NCBI GenBank assembly: GCA_015499995.1
Contig: JADNRV010000015.1
Span: 1 to 64,000, forward strand
Reading direction: 5' to 3'
DNA from: Flammula alnicola
Lineage: Eukaryota; Basidiomycota; Agaricomycetes; Agaricales; Strophariaceae
Length of the DNA stretch: 64,000 nt
In this document: in pieces, positions 25,963 through 41,500 of the stretch
How the letters are laid out: each line of letters starts with the position of its first letter
Position numbering within the stretch: position 1 is the stretch's first letter
Notes under the pieces: generated by a model
What the model was told of the DNA's origin: nothing
The model's database searches: none
The model's input: only the letters and a program-made list of their open reading frames with translations
Translations under genes and position numbers: made by a program

Positions 25963-27530
25963 TTAGTCATGAATCAAAATTTCGGACACTTGTTTCTACG
26001 GGATACAGAATATGTGAATGGGTATTACAGCAAACCAAGGCATGAAAACATTGACATCTAGCAGGTACAGCATGAGAGAGAAAGGAAACTAGAAAACAAA
26101 ACCCAACTATCAGCTATCAACCACTAGTACCCTGAAGTCGAGATCATCGACTCCGTATTCAGGTTGACCGATGTATGAACCATGTAACACACTCGCACGT
26201 TCTCGCGAGTCGCTGTCGACTGCTGCAGAAGACTCCTGGCTTTTTTCGTCCACCAAAAGCATCGACTCTTGCGCATCTCAATGCATTACGAGAGATTATG
26301 AAGGACTTCTGCTCACCACCATGACCGAATTTCGTGTGTATGTAATCCTGTACCAAACTCTTTTCCTTTTCCTTGCTTCTGCTACTACTTGCATACCATA
26401 TGTTCGCTGTTTTCTTGTAGAACCCAACCGCTCGTCGCCCATCATGAATTCTGACTATCTTCTCTCAATCATCTATGTTGCATCTATGATGAACATATTG
26501 CAAAAGATGAGCTCCGAATCTAAACTAGATTGCGAGCGTGATCAGCCCACCGGGAAATGCAAACCTGCGAATAACCAGGTATTGACCTCGTTGGTCGACC
26601 GTTTTGAAAGCAGAATGTTATCAAAGTCGTCAATGTAGAGGGAAGAAAGATCATGCAAACCCGACAATCTCGTGATCAGAAAGTAGTTTCTATTTTTAGA
26701 GACAATTTCCGAAAGCGGTATTTTTCGGCAAAGCTGTAAATGTTTGCCCTGCCTTTAGCGCTGAGAGATTTTCAACTTGAACCATGTTGCGTTACTCAAC
26801 GGAAGCGATCGGCGTGTAATTAAAGAATATGGATGAACTTCGGTGGCGAGAGATAAAGTGATCATACTGGTGATTGAGCAAGATTGCAATCGCGGCAGCG
26901 ACGAAGGGGCAAACCCACGGGCCAATGGAGGGCCCAGCAGCTACCTGACAAGGAGAGTGATTGAGTTTCAGAAGGACTCGGGAAGGAAACCTGAGAAGGA
27001 AACGGGGCAAATCGGTTGATCCTCTTTTTACTGACAAGAGAGACAGTCTATATACTGCAGAGAGGACGAAATGTGAGTCAGAAGCAATAAATGCCAAGAA
27101 GATGAATGATATAATATAAATTGAATGTAAGGATGAAGAATGGAGAGAGTAGCCAGGGAGACTTGAATTGCTGTAGTCAAAAGCGACGTAAACGGAAAGT
27201 AATAATAGAGGAGAGAATGTACACGAATGAGTGAAGTTACAATCATTAATTAAGGTGGGAATCGTGGAACTAAGTCGGAGAGCGCTCAGCGTGGGTGAGT
27301 TAATAGTTCAACTTGTGGTCAGGTGAGTCGGGATTGCGATTTCAGTAAAAGTTATCAAGGCTTATCAATGCTAGGCACAAACCAAGCATTCGAGGCATTA
27401 CTTCAGTGGTGCGTGCACTCAAGTAATCCATTCATGCAAGGCGCGTACCGGTGTGTGCACTGGAAGTGCAAGTGAGCCAGTGCATGCACAGGTGGATGCC
27501 GGTGCGTGCACAGGTGTGCGTCTAATTGAC
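25963..27530. other. Gene-poor duplicated region with MCM6 scrap and short repeats
   Basis: Bases 26100-26290 are a remnant of the MCM6 3' end on the minus strand (counterpart of the VHPSVD tail). Bases 26780-26870 match the shared segment seen at 20405 and 30690. Bases 26290-26640 contain an open plus-strand frame of no recognisable identity. Bases 27100-27300 are AT-rich without features, and 27410-27525 contain imperfect GTGCATGCACAGGTG-like repeats. Confidence 0.5.
27410..27525. repeat. Imperfect GTGC/GCAC-rich short repeats
   Basis: The words gtgcgtgcac, gtgtgtgcac, gtgcatgcacaggtg and gtgcgtgcacaggtg recur within about 110 bases, forming many small inverted repeats. This lies just ahead of a duplicated promoter block of membrane gene C. 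Confidence 0.65.
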
Positions 27531-27793
27531 AGAAACATAGCCATGCGCAAGTATACTTAGCCCTGGGCAAAAATAACACAAGATGGACGCAACACACCAT
27601 GAAGTTAAATGCCACACAGGACATCGAACACCCCACGCAATCCACTCAGTGCGTCGCGACTGCGACTGACATGACGTTGTGTGAGAATCCCCCAGCGTCT
27701 AATTGACAGAAACACAGCCATGCACCAAGCATATTTAGCCCTCGCCGCCACAGAGGACGTCGAACACTCCGCAATCCATTCAACTACACTCCA
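27521..27793 (+). promoter_or_regulatory. Duplicated promoter block of membrane gene C
   Basis: The sequence around attgacagaaacatagcc (about 27527) through catcgaacaccccacgcaatccactca is repeated as attgacagaaacacagcc (about 27702) through tcgaacactccgcaatccattcaac. Two promoter copies therefore stand in tandem. The second is immediately upstream of the ATG. Confidence 0.6.
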
Positions 27794-29304
27794 ATGTTCA
27801 TCCTCTTCCTTCTTCTTTCCTGCATCCGCACTCTACACGGCGTACCTGTCTCACCTCCAGCAGCTCCAGCCATCGACTATACGACCATTGTGCTCCGTGA
27901 CACAGGTGGAGGGGAATGCCTCCATAGGCGAACGGGTTGGGAAATATCCTGGAGCTGCATCATAACAATACTTGCGTGCACCTGGTCCGCTGTGCATCCG
28001 AATATCCCAGGTCCAAGGGATTCAGGCTGGACATGCTTTAAGCGCCAAGTCGTAACGATGTTTTATGCGATGGTTGCCCCTGAGTTCATGGCTTTGTGGG
28101 CGATGAGGCAGTATTCTGGGGCAAGAAAGATTATGAGGGACTATAATGAGCATATCGCGAAAGGTAAGTTTCATGATTGTAGGAAATGGAGCCAACAAGG
28201 ACTTACAACTAAACAGCAACTCCACCAACACGTTCAATATTTGAAAGTATGAGGGAGTGGTTTAAAGGACCGCTCGCGGTGAAGCAAGGGCCAGAAGGAG
28301 TACGGCCGTGGACGATTACGCACGGGTTCTTTGTCCAGATGGGCGGTTTCCTGCTCTGCAAGGCTGGAAGGCCCATCCGGTCACTCGATTATGAGGGCTT
28401 GAAGAACCTGATCAAGACTGGGGCCATCGAAATACCAACGATTACTGAAGTCGAGATCAAGGATCGAAGTAAGGGCGACTTTATCTCGAAAGGGATTGTT
28501 GTCCTCCAAACAACATGGTTCATTATCCAATGCACAGCGCGATGGGCGGAGAAGCTTCCCTTGACGGAGCTCGAAGTGGTTACGCTTGCGTTTGCAGTGC
28601 TGAATGCGATTATCTACGGACTATGGTGGAACAAACCACAGAATGTAGGGGTGGCTGTATGCGTCGAGGAGAAGAAAGTCGGGACTGAAGGGGATGACGA
28701 TGGCGATGCGGATACTTTAGGGTCGGAGACAGAGGCGATGATACCAAAAGTGGGCTGGCTGCGAAGACAGCTGAAGCAGGACTTCAATCATGATGAAGAT
28801 ATCGGATTCGTATGCGTCTTAATGCCATTCCGACTTGTTCAGGGTGTGCTTCGCTCTCTCCACAAGATGGCTTACGATGACAAGATGCCAGATGGAGCAC
28901 TGCGTGTTCCGATGTTCTATGCACAAGAGGATAACGATGACGTAGACGATGTAGTGTGGATTGCGTTCTTTGCAATTGCCATTCTGTTTGGGTCGATGCA
29001 CCTGATCGCATGGTCATTCGACTTTCCGTCGCCGACAGAGCAGCTTCTCTGGCGCAGCTCCGCCCTCGTCATCACCGCCGAACCTGCTTGGTTTGCCCTG
29101 TCAGTTCTTCTTGACAGCTTTGCTAAATTGAACGACAAGTTTATGTCGGTATTATGGCCTTTCCACATTCCGGCCTTCGTTGGCGCGCCTCTTTATGTCA
29201 TCGCTCGCATCTTCCTGCTCATCGAGGCCTTCCTTTCTCTCCGCACCCAGCCACTAGCCGCCTATCAGTCCATTGAATGGACTTCTGTTATCCCTCACTT
29301 GTAG
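27794..29304 (+). CDS. Multipass membrane protein of unknown function, family copy C
   Basis: Exons 27794-28163 and 28217-29304 join over a 53-bp intron to give about 485 residues. The N-terminus MFILFLLLSCIRTLHG is nearly that of copy 1. The signatures SAVHPNIPGPRDSGWTCF and WTITHGFFVQMGGF are present. The variable segment after the LRRQLKQ helix is distinctive (DFNHDEDIGFVCVLMPF). Membrane segments are placed as in the sister copies. The gene is intact in frame and is followed by MCM6 exon remnants on the opposite strand. Confidence 0.85.
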
Positions 29305-29479
29305 TTAGTCTTCAAGTTAGTACGTGATTTGCTAGCCATCCAATGAGTCAGAATTTAGGACGCTTGTTTCTACAGGATACAGAATATGTGAATGGGTATT
29401 ACAGCAAACCAAGGCAAGCATGAAAACGTCGATATCTAGCATGTATAGCGTGAGAGGTAAACGAAAGTAGAAAAAAAGC

Positions 29480-30592
<1,113 letters not shown>

Positions 30593-30599
30593 CTACACG

Positions 30600-31240
30600 G
30601 GAAGTCTTCGAACCCCGAACGCCCAAGGAACCATCATGGCTCAGGTTAGCGAGAACGATCTTCAAAGCAGTTTATTTCGATTTTCAACTTCAAACATGTT
30701 GCGTTACTCAACGATAGCGATCGGCGCGTTGAAGAATATGGATGAACTTTGGTGGCGAGAGATGAAGTGACGAGCGCCGAATCGAGACAGAAACCGGATG
30801 GAGAGCCAACAAGCTTAGGCTAGTGGTCCACGACAACAAAGAGCAGAAGATAACAGGGATGTAGAACCAACAGATAGCGATGCCGTTCGATGCCAGGCTC
30901 CAGCACAATACATATGAGAGGGAAGAATGTTTTCAGCGGGACCAAGTTTGAAGTAAGATCCTAGTGGCTAGACTGGTGACCAGCCCTTATATGAGGATGT
31001 CGACTGCAAGCAAGTGAGAACCCTCGATATAAGGACTGGAAAAGCGGGACTTGCCGGCCTGTTGCATTGCTTATGATCGAAACTCGACTTGCCGAGATCA
31101 CCGATTTTCCGTTTTGAGTTGCTTGACCCATATCCAGTAAGTCTTAAAAAGGGAATAAAGGTATAAATAGATTTTTCTGCGTCCTCGATGTCGAAAAAAG
31201 GAGAAGAGGATGTCCTCCTTGCTTAGCGCCTCTTATCTGA
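30600..31240. other. Shared segment and gene-free stretch
   Basis: Bases 30640-30800 match 20405-20500 and 26780-26870. The remainder up to 31240 shows no supported gene. Confidence 0.45.
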
Positions 31241-31249
31241 TTCGTTTTC

Positions 31250-31613
31250 ATGGATTCCGCGCCCACTCTTGATGATAAACTAGAGTTTCTTCGAACTTTC
31301 CCCGCTGATATCCTTTTCTCAACTCATTTCAAATGTGATAGCTCGAGATCGGTTACCATTGGAATATCTCAACAGCTTGAACGACGACGACAAGACCATC
31401 TGCTATCGCGCATGCATGATCTGCAGGAGTGTAACGAAGAGCATTTGTGTACCGCGAGAGATGCAGTTTCGGGTGATTCTTGCAGAACGACACAGTTTTG
31501 ACGTGTTGGTTGCCTCGGGAACAGGAAGCGGAAAGACTCTACCAAACCATGAGCAGCAACTGGTATTCCAAGAGAAAGAAGAGCATGCACGGCATCTAAA
31601 CGTTCAATGTTGA
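31250..31613 (+). pseudogene. Helicase N-terminal fragment with Walker A motif
   Basis: Plus-strand text reads VPREMQFRVILAERHSFDVL followed by ASGTGSGKTLP, the Q-motif/Walker A beginning of a DEAD- or RecQ-like helicase. It is preceded in another frame by MDSAPTLDDKLEFLRTFPAD. The chain ends within 40 residues after the Walker A, with no Walker B. It is a short broken piece of a helicase gene. Confidence 0.55.
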
Positions 31614-32879
31614 ATGACTTCTCAAGGGCAACAGGAGGTGGCAAAATGCTCGTCCACACGAGACAAGTCTCTATTGCAGGGTACTGATAGTGAGTGATCA
31701 TTTAGCAGACGGGTTGGTATTTATATAGTTTCGGGCTCATCAAGACATCTCCCAAGCCCCAATCACATCGATTCTCCCCAAATTCCCTCCCACCAACGTC
31801 CTCATACGAGGGTCAAACATGTTGATGGTGTTTGAGGCGTTAACATACCAAACGCGACCGTCGAAGCATGTTCAGGCACTGATATGGGTGTTTGAGGTTC
31901 CTGGGCGCTCCAGCCAGCAATCCTAGACATTGATACTTCTGGGCTTGAGAGGTTCCGGCTGCGTCGCTTTTGGGAGAGTGTGCGTGAGCAGCGGTCGAGG
32001 TGGATGGAAGCGCGAATGTGACCGTGTAACGTCCGTGTTTCCTGAGGTGTCAGAGATATCATGGGGCCGAATATATGCAGGATTCACCTTAAAGGCTCTT
32101 TTTCCGCTGATGGTGGTGGTGGATGAGGAGAGAGGAGGGAGGGAGGGAGAGGGTAAACGTCCTCATCGTCGTCGTTGGCAGAGGTTCGCAAAATTACCTT
32201 TTGTGGAATTACTGGAAAAGGCATTCGGTGATGTCCGAGGCTCGATTTTCGATCATAAGCAGTGCATCAGGGATTTAAACTCCGCTTTCCAGGTCCTTGT
32301 ATCGAGGGTTTTCCCAGGAGGGGGGACTATGCCGGCTAATGTCCGATCCAAAATCGTCGATTTTGGCCGTTTCTGTCAGGCCACCCACGGGCCGTCTCCG
32401 TACGCATCCGGATCGGGTAGCACAGGATTTTTGTCAATCCGTACGCACTATGGATCATACCTACTTTTCAGAAAAAATGTACGCATTTCGGATCGGACCT
32501 CAAAACACGACGATTTTTTTGGCAGTTCTGTCCCGCACACCTGTGAAAGCGATGTTTGTCTAGTGTCGAAAATTGTTGAAGGCTGAGAGCTCAACAAGGA
32601 GCTCAAATGTAATTTTCGTCTGGTGGTACGTAGGTCCAGGGATGCCCTGACACTAAGGTTTCTGTACGCATGCGGATCGGACCTCTGTACCGACGGACAT
32701 TCTGAGTACTCAGTTTGGATCGGAGCTTGACTCAAATTTCGTCGAAAATGTACGCATAAATATCGGACATGGGGGGTCAAAATGACTGATTTCTGTACGC
32801 ATCAGGATCGGACATTTATAGGGATAGTCCCCCCTCCTGTTTTCCCTCATGCAAGGATCTGTCACAGGTCTACCTAGTG
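31614..32879. other. Gene-free region with dispersed short repeat
   Basis: No convincing coding frame is present. A plus-strand frame at 31930-32586 is open but low in identity to anything I know. The notable content is the repeated word described in the next entry. Confidence 0.4.
32341..32813. repeat. Cluster of GTACGCAT-N-GGATCGGAC repeats
   Basis: The composite word gtacgcat(c/g/t)(c/c/a)ggatcggac occurs at about 32400, 32479, 32664 and 32795. Weaker forms lie at 32441 and 32750. Half words GGATCGGA lie near 32715 and, inverted, at 32341. The spacing is irregular, so this is not a tandem array. Confidence 0.75.
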
Positions 32880-33444
32880 GCCTTGAGCAGCGACTGTGCG
32901 ATCGTCGTTGGAGAGCTGACGTTGTACCCTCCTGGTCCTCCTGGTCCTCCTGGTTCTCCTTCCGTGACGGTCAAGAATGAATACCGATGAAAGAGTGGGT
33001 ACCGACGCATGTCTGGAGGCGCGGATGGGGATCTGGGTACGATGGCTCAAGCCTGAGCGTATCGGCTTGATAGCGCTTGCCTCTGGGTTTCATCGGACAG
33101 ATGAAAATGAGCCGCGTGGGTCACGCTTCACCGAGCTCTCTTGGGAGCATCAAGGCTCAGTTTCGTTTGACAGTGATACAGCATATATCATTTCCCGTGG
33201 AATATTGGGACAAAAGCTAATGGTCCAGTTTACTGGACGAAGCGACGACGGCATGCGCGAAGCATTTCTTCAAAGGTTGATATTGTCTGGGTCGGAAGAT
33301 GGGAGATACATCCCGGGCGGTATCTCATCCTATATGGAAGGAGACGGTACGTTTTCGGTGCAGGTAGTGAAGGATAGCGAGGGAGAGGTAGTCGCTGTAC
33401 CGGTGGTTGGAAATGGTGGCGAGGGCGAGGAGCAGGAGGATTAG
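32880..33444 (+). pseudogene. Truncated 3' copy of the unknown gene at 21025-24101
   Basis: It matches the last 180 residues of that gene: CAIVVGELTLYPPG, WVRWLKPERIGL, TGRSDDGMREAFLQRLILSG and ISSYMEGDGTFSVQVV. The PPGSPGS of the parent has grown to a run of CCTCCTGGT repeats encoding PPGPPGPPGS. The 5' part is missing and a frame break lies near 32985. It is probably dead, although the last 130 residues remain open. Confidence 0.8.
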
Positions 33445-34369
33445 AAATTTGATGGAATCAATTTACTGTGTTTCAATTTGCGTCTTTGATAGTATGTAGG
33501 ATATCAAGTTATGTTCTCGCCGTCTAGGCTTTCATCTATTCTTCGCCGGTGAAATCGCTGCCCAAAGTTGACCCAGACCATAATTGACACGCTATGTATG
33601 CGATTACCCCTTGTGCCCGAACGAACGACCAGTGCCGATACTAAAGGACACGAAGATTGGCGCCGGTTCTTGAACGACAGGCCTGCTGAGCCTAGGGACG
33701 CCAAGGTCAAGCCCTCTGCAAAAGCTATCATGGACTATCACGGATCCCTTTCTGGACGGGTTCCTCTTTCTTCAAACCATAGGGAATTCAAGCCCTTGAC
33801 GCAGGCCGTCGACATCGAGTCCACCTCTGACACGGCGAGTCAGCTGAAATTTGAATCGGCCTCCCGCAGTGGAATTCTTTTGGAAATTAGACTTGTTTCT
33901 TTTCTTCTTTCCCAGCGCCGTGCATTTGACCCTAGTCCTGCACATCTGTTCATGAAATCTGTCAGTTCCGCCAATAGCTGGATTCATAGAGAATCTCCGC
34001 CTCTGACCACGAACCAATCACTCCAACCTACATCTTTCCCCCGTCTCCGACCAAAATCTCCGTGCGAGCTACCTTCAAGGCCGACTTCATCTGTCTTCAA
34101 CCGAAACCCCCGCGAGGCGCCCTCTCCACTCGGCATACTCCGCTTCCACCGCTATGCACCTCGTCCAAGTAAAAGCCATAGCACACACAGCCTTACTGTG
34201 CAATTCCCCTGGCACCCCTGCCCGTCGGCTCAAACCACCACTGACGAGGAATGCCAGGTCTGTATAGAGCCTCTTAAATTTAGCTCCAGCCTCCCGGGCA
34301 AAAAACCCACATCGTCCCGGAGTGTAGCCATGCTCTTCACGAAGTTATTGCCATTTCATCTGTCCCATA
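33445..34369. other. Unassigned stretch with a long plus-strand open frame
   Basis: A plus-strand frame is open from 33568 to 34449 (293 residues, Ser/Pro-rich, for example SSVFNRNPREAPSPLG). I recognise no domain, and its last part runs over the RRN3 remnant in the wrong frame, so much of it is likely fortuitous. The earlier part could be a degraded gene. Confidence 0.3.
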
Positions 34370-34640
34370 GTTTCTATGATTCTGGTACGCTCCGCTCGTC
34401 TGCACATTCGTGGATATTTTTTAGGGCATGCTCGTCGACCCTGGGTTGATGCCATCGCCTATAGGGAGGACCGCAACCCACATCGTCCCTTCAAACCCCA
34501 ATACAAACGGTGACAAGGACTCGCCATCTAACGAACAGGCGCAGATGATGGCGCCCGAGCTATGTAACGCGTGCAGCAGCAGCGTCATATACGTAGCTTC
34601 ATCAGCCGTGCGACGTTTGTGGGTCGGGAACGACACTCAG
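34370..34640 (+). pseudogene. RRN3 fragment
   Basis: Plus-strand text GMLVDPGLMPSPIGRTATHI with PSNPNTNGDKDSPSNEQAQM matches RRN3 residues around GMLVDRALMPSSAGG and SSNEQAHMMTPELTRA (minus strand, about 52510-52700). Upstream, FWYA...DIF*GMLVD shows a stop codon. It ends just before the promoter of membrane gene D. The intact RRN3 gene stands upstream of membrane gene F in the equivalent orientation. Confidence 0.8.
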
Positions 34641-34902
34641 TCGAATCCCACCAAATATTCGCTTAACGAAACTGCAAATAACCACTGACAAGAAATCACG
34701 GAACGAGAATGCTACTCACGAGGACCCGACATAGTGCTGAGGCACTACGTGTTGAAATCCTCGGCGGCTAATTGACAGAAACACAGCCATATGCCAGGCG
34801 TGGCCCTGGACATGGATGACACGAGGCGGACGCGACACAGAATGGATATAAACCCCGCACACCATGTTGAACACCCCTCAATCCACTCTCACCTACGCTC
34901 TA
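34641..34902 (+). promoter_or_regulatory. Promoter region of membrane gene D
   Basis: It contains the conserved element attgacagaaacacagcc (about 34770-34787), and a TATA-like tataaaccc about 50 bases before the ATG. The same block in inverted orientation precedes gene F at 50500-50960. Confidence 0.5.
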
Positions 34903-36412
34903 ATGTTCGTCCTCTTCCTCCTTCTCACTTTTATCCGCACTCTACAGGGCGCACCTGTCTCGCCCCCAGCAAGTCTGGACATCGAATATACGACCCTTGC
35001 GGTCCGCGACACAGGTGGAGGGGGATGCCTCCATAGCCGAACGGGGTGGGACATATCCTGGAGTTGCATTATAACAATATTTGCGTGCACTTGGTCCGCC
35101 GTGCATCCGAATATCCCAGGTCCAAGGGATTCAGGCTGGACATGCTTTAAGCGCAGAATCGTCACGATGTTTTATGCGACGGTTGCGCCTGAGATGATGG
35201 TAAGCTGGGCAATGAGGCAGTATTTTGGGGCAAGAATGATTATGAGGGACTATAATGAGCATATCGCGAAAGGTAAGTTCATGATTGTAGGAAATGGAGG
35301 CAACAAAGACTTACAGCTAGACAGCAACACCACCAACATTTTCAATATTTGAATGTGTGAGGGAGTGGTTTAAAGGACCGCCCGTGGTGAAGCAAGGGCC
35401 AGGAGCAGTACGGCCGTGGACGATTACGCACGGGTTCTTTGTCCAGATGGGTGGTTTCCTGCTCTGCAAGGGTGGAAAGCCCATCAGGTCACTCGATTAC
35501 GAGGGCTTGAAGAAGCTGATCACGGACGAGGCCATCGATATACCAACGATTACTGAAATCGACATCAAGGATCGAAGCAAGGGTGACTTTATCTCGAAAG
35601 GAATTGTCGTCCTTCAAACGACATGGTTCATTATCCAATGCGCAACGCGATGGGCGGAGAAGCTCCCCTTGACAGAGCTCGAGGTCGTTACACTTGCTTT
35701 CGCAGTGCTCAATGGGATTATATACGGACTATGGTGGAACAAACCACAGAATGTAGGGGTGGCTGTATACGTCGAAGAGAAGAAAGTCGGGACTGAGGGG
35801 GATGATGATGGCGATGCGGATACTGTAGGGTCGGAGACAGACGCGATGATGCAAAAAGTGGGCTGGCTGCGAAGAAAGCTGAAGAAAGACTTTGAAGATG
35901 TCGAATTCTTGACGAGCTGGCTCCGGTACCTTTTGGTCGAAATGCCAGAGCGACTTGTTAAGGCTGTACTTCACCCTCTCGACAAGATGGCTGACGATTA
36001 CCAGATGCCATATGGTGCACTGCGTGTTCCGATGTTCTATGCACAAGGGTTCGATGACTCGTACGACAACGTAGTGATGAATGCGTCACTTGCAATTGGC
36101 ATTCTGTTTGGGTTGATGCACCTGCTCGCGTGGTCCCTCGACTTTCCGTCGCGGACAGAGCAGCTTCTCTGGCGCACCTCCGCCCTCGTCATCACCGTCG
36201 AGCCTGCTTGGTTGGGCCTGGCAGAGCTTCTTGCCAAATTTGTTGAATATGACGACTGGTTGTGGTGGGTAAGCTTGCCTGGCATGCTTGGCATACCTCT
36301 CTATATCATCGCTCGCATCTTCCTGCTCACCGAAGCCTTCCTTTCTCTCCGCGCCCTGCCAACAGCCGCCTACCAGTCCATCGAATGGACTTCCATTATC
36401 CCCCACTTGTAG
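34903..36412 (+). CDS. Multipass membrane protein of unknown function, family copy D
   Basis: Exons 34903-35272 and 35325-36412 join over a 52-bp intron to about 485 residues, starting MFVLFLLLTFIRTLQG. An in-frame ATG also lies 39 bases upstream; I prefer the downstream one because it aligns with the sister copies. Exon 2 has the signature WTITHGFFVQMGGF. It is identical to copy F for the first about 195 residues of exon 2 and then diverges sharply (EMPERLVKAVLHPL against ETPFRLVISVLRPL). Five C-terminal membrane segments are visible. It ends 180 bp from the stop of the convergent, intact MCM6. Confidence 0.85.
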
Positions 36413-36591
36413 TCGGTCTTCAAGTTAGTGCTTCAACAGGCATTTGCTAGCCATCCAATGAATCAGAATTTGGACGCTTGTTTCTAAGGATACAGGACAT
36501 GTGAATGGGTATTACAACAAACCAAGGCAAGCAGGAAAACATCATGTACAGCCTGAGAGATAAAGGAAACTAGAAAAAAGCCATCTATCAG

Positions 36592-39855
<3,264 letters not shown>

Positions 39856-40042
39856 GATTAAGGATCAGGCTGTTGGGCGCGTTATCAAGGTAAGAGTATA
39901 ATGGATGCGACGCGACGAGACGAAAATTCATGATCAGAATTTAGGGCAGGCTATGTCGTGTGTAAGTGTAACGCAATATTGTCACAGAATGACCACCGGC
40001 AGTTAGAAGCAATTAGCCGCCAGCCACCTCTTAACAATTGCC

Positions 40043-41149
40043 ATGCACGACCTCGACCCCCTCGACCCCGACTATGTCCAGGATGTCCTCTCCAAACCCC
40101 CTTTCGTAACAATCCCCGGCGTAATCAACGTCAGAGACCTCGGCCATTATCCTTCTGCAACAGACCCAGGCCATGTCACCAAACCGAAATATATCTTTCG
40201 ATCTGCGGAATTGTCTGGTATCACAGAAGAGGGTATGGCTATCATTTGAATTATTGGATGTTGAACTTAACTTCTCCTAGGGAAATCCCGGTTTAAGGAG
40301 CTTGGAATCACTAAAGTATTCGATTTACGATCCGATACTGAAATCCGAAAGTACAACACTCCGCTGCCTGAAATCGAGGGTGTCGAAATTATTCACATGC
40401 CCGTATTCCAAACCGCAGACTACAGCCCGGAGATGATGGCGAAGTACGTACGTGCTGATACTTTTTAGGCTCTCCTTGCACTCGCTGACCCATGTGATTG
40501 TTCTTCAGGAGGTACCAACTATACGCCAGTGGTAAGACAGAGGTTAGTCTTGGTCTTCCATTAATTCACCATTACTGAAATAAATATAGGCATTCATGGA
40601 GCTTTATTCACAAATCCTGGATCACGGAGGACATGCCTTTGGCGCCATTCTCCGACATGTAAGAGACAAGCCAGCAGAAGGGTGTCTCTTTCATTGCACA
40701 GCAGGCAAAGATCGAACCGGAATAATGGCCGCAATCATCCTGAAGGTGCGTCGATCAATCTCCTCGAATACCCCAATCACTCGCTTATTTATCCTTAGCT
40801 CGCTGGGGTAGAAGATGAAGCCATTTCCAAGGATTATGCCCTAACCCGAGTAGGAAGAGAGCCAGCCCGAGAGATGATCATGGCACGGCTGTCCAAGGAA
40901 CCTCTATTTGCGTCAAATAATGAAGCAGCTCTCAACATGTTTACCTGCCGGTATGTCTATTACGGCTATTCTATAGACCCAACTAATCATTCACGGGATA
41001 GCCATGAAACCATGAAGGCCTTCCTCAAACACTTTGACGACAAATATGGTGGTGTAGAAGAGTACATCAAACGTTATGTTGGCTTCTCTGAGGAAGAGAT
41101 TGCGCAAATCAAGAAGAACCTTTTAATTCCTGGACCGCCGCGGTTGTGA
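40043..41149 (+). CDS. Tyrosine-protein phosphatase-like protein (Y_phosphatase3 type)
   Basis: Six exons with short introns give about 280 residues beginning MHDLDPLDPDYVQDVLSKPP. Landmarks are the N-terminal GVINVRDLGHY, then VFDLRSDTEIRKY, the catalytic P-loop HCTAGKDRTG (about 40693-40722; Cys nucleophile and Arg phosphate ligand present), and a C-terminal helix bundle ending NLLIPGPPRL. This is the arrangement of the bacterial-type tyrosine/lipid phosphatase family common in fungi; the substrate is not known. Splice joins such as ITEEG/KSRFKELG and MAK/RYQLYASGKTEAF keep the frame. The gene is convergent with VAC14 and divergent from MCM6. Confidence 0.88.
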
Positions 41150-41500
41150 TAGAGAATTAGTCCTAATACCAGGATACCAGGATAATAACAGCAATCTAGC
41201 AGATCAACTGTATCATACATCATCAGTCGAAGAAACAAACTCGCCATTCTTATTACAGATGGTTAAGTGCCTAATGTGGGCAATGGCAGTGAAACACACT
41301 TTCGTGATTCAGCCATACATACGTGGAGGAAGTGTTGTAGACGTCAAATTTACGATGCAAAAATCGGGAATCAAGATGGGTCGGCCTACACTACAAACAA
41401 AAGTGGCGAACTTGAAAAGCTGTCTGATGAAAATCCAAAGAAATGTCCCAGAACATAAAAAAATGGCTCGATGACGCTACGGTAAGGGTACTGCAACTAT
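41150..41500. other. Intergenic region between convergent genes
   Basis: Only short open frames are present; nothing supported is seen between the phosphatase stop and the VAC14 stop. Confidence 0.4.

Noticed and set aside
31930..32586. Plus-strand 218-residue open frame
   Set aside because: Low-complexity and running through the repeated words; no protein-like conservation could be recognised.
33568..34449. Long plus-strand open frame as a real 293-residue gene
   Set aside because: No domain is recognised, and its end overlaps an RRN3 remnant in a different frame; kept only as an unassigned stretch.
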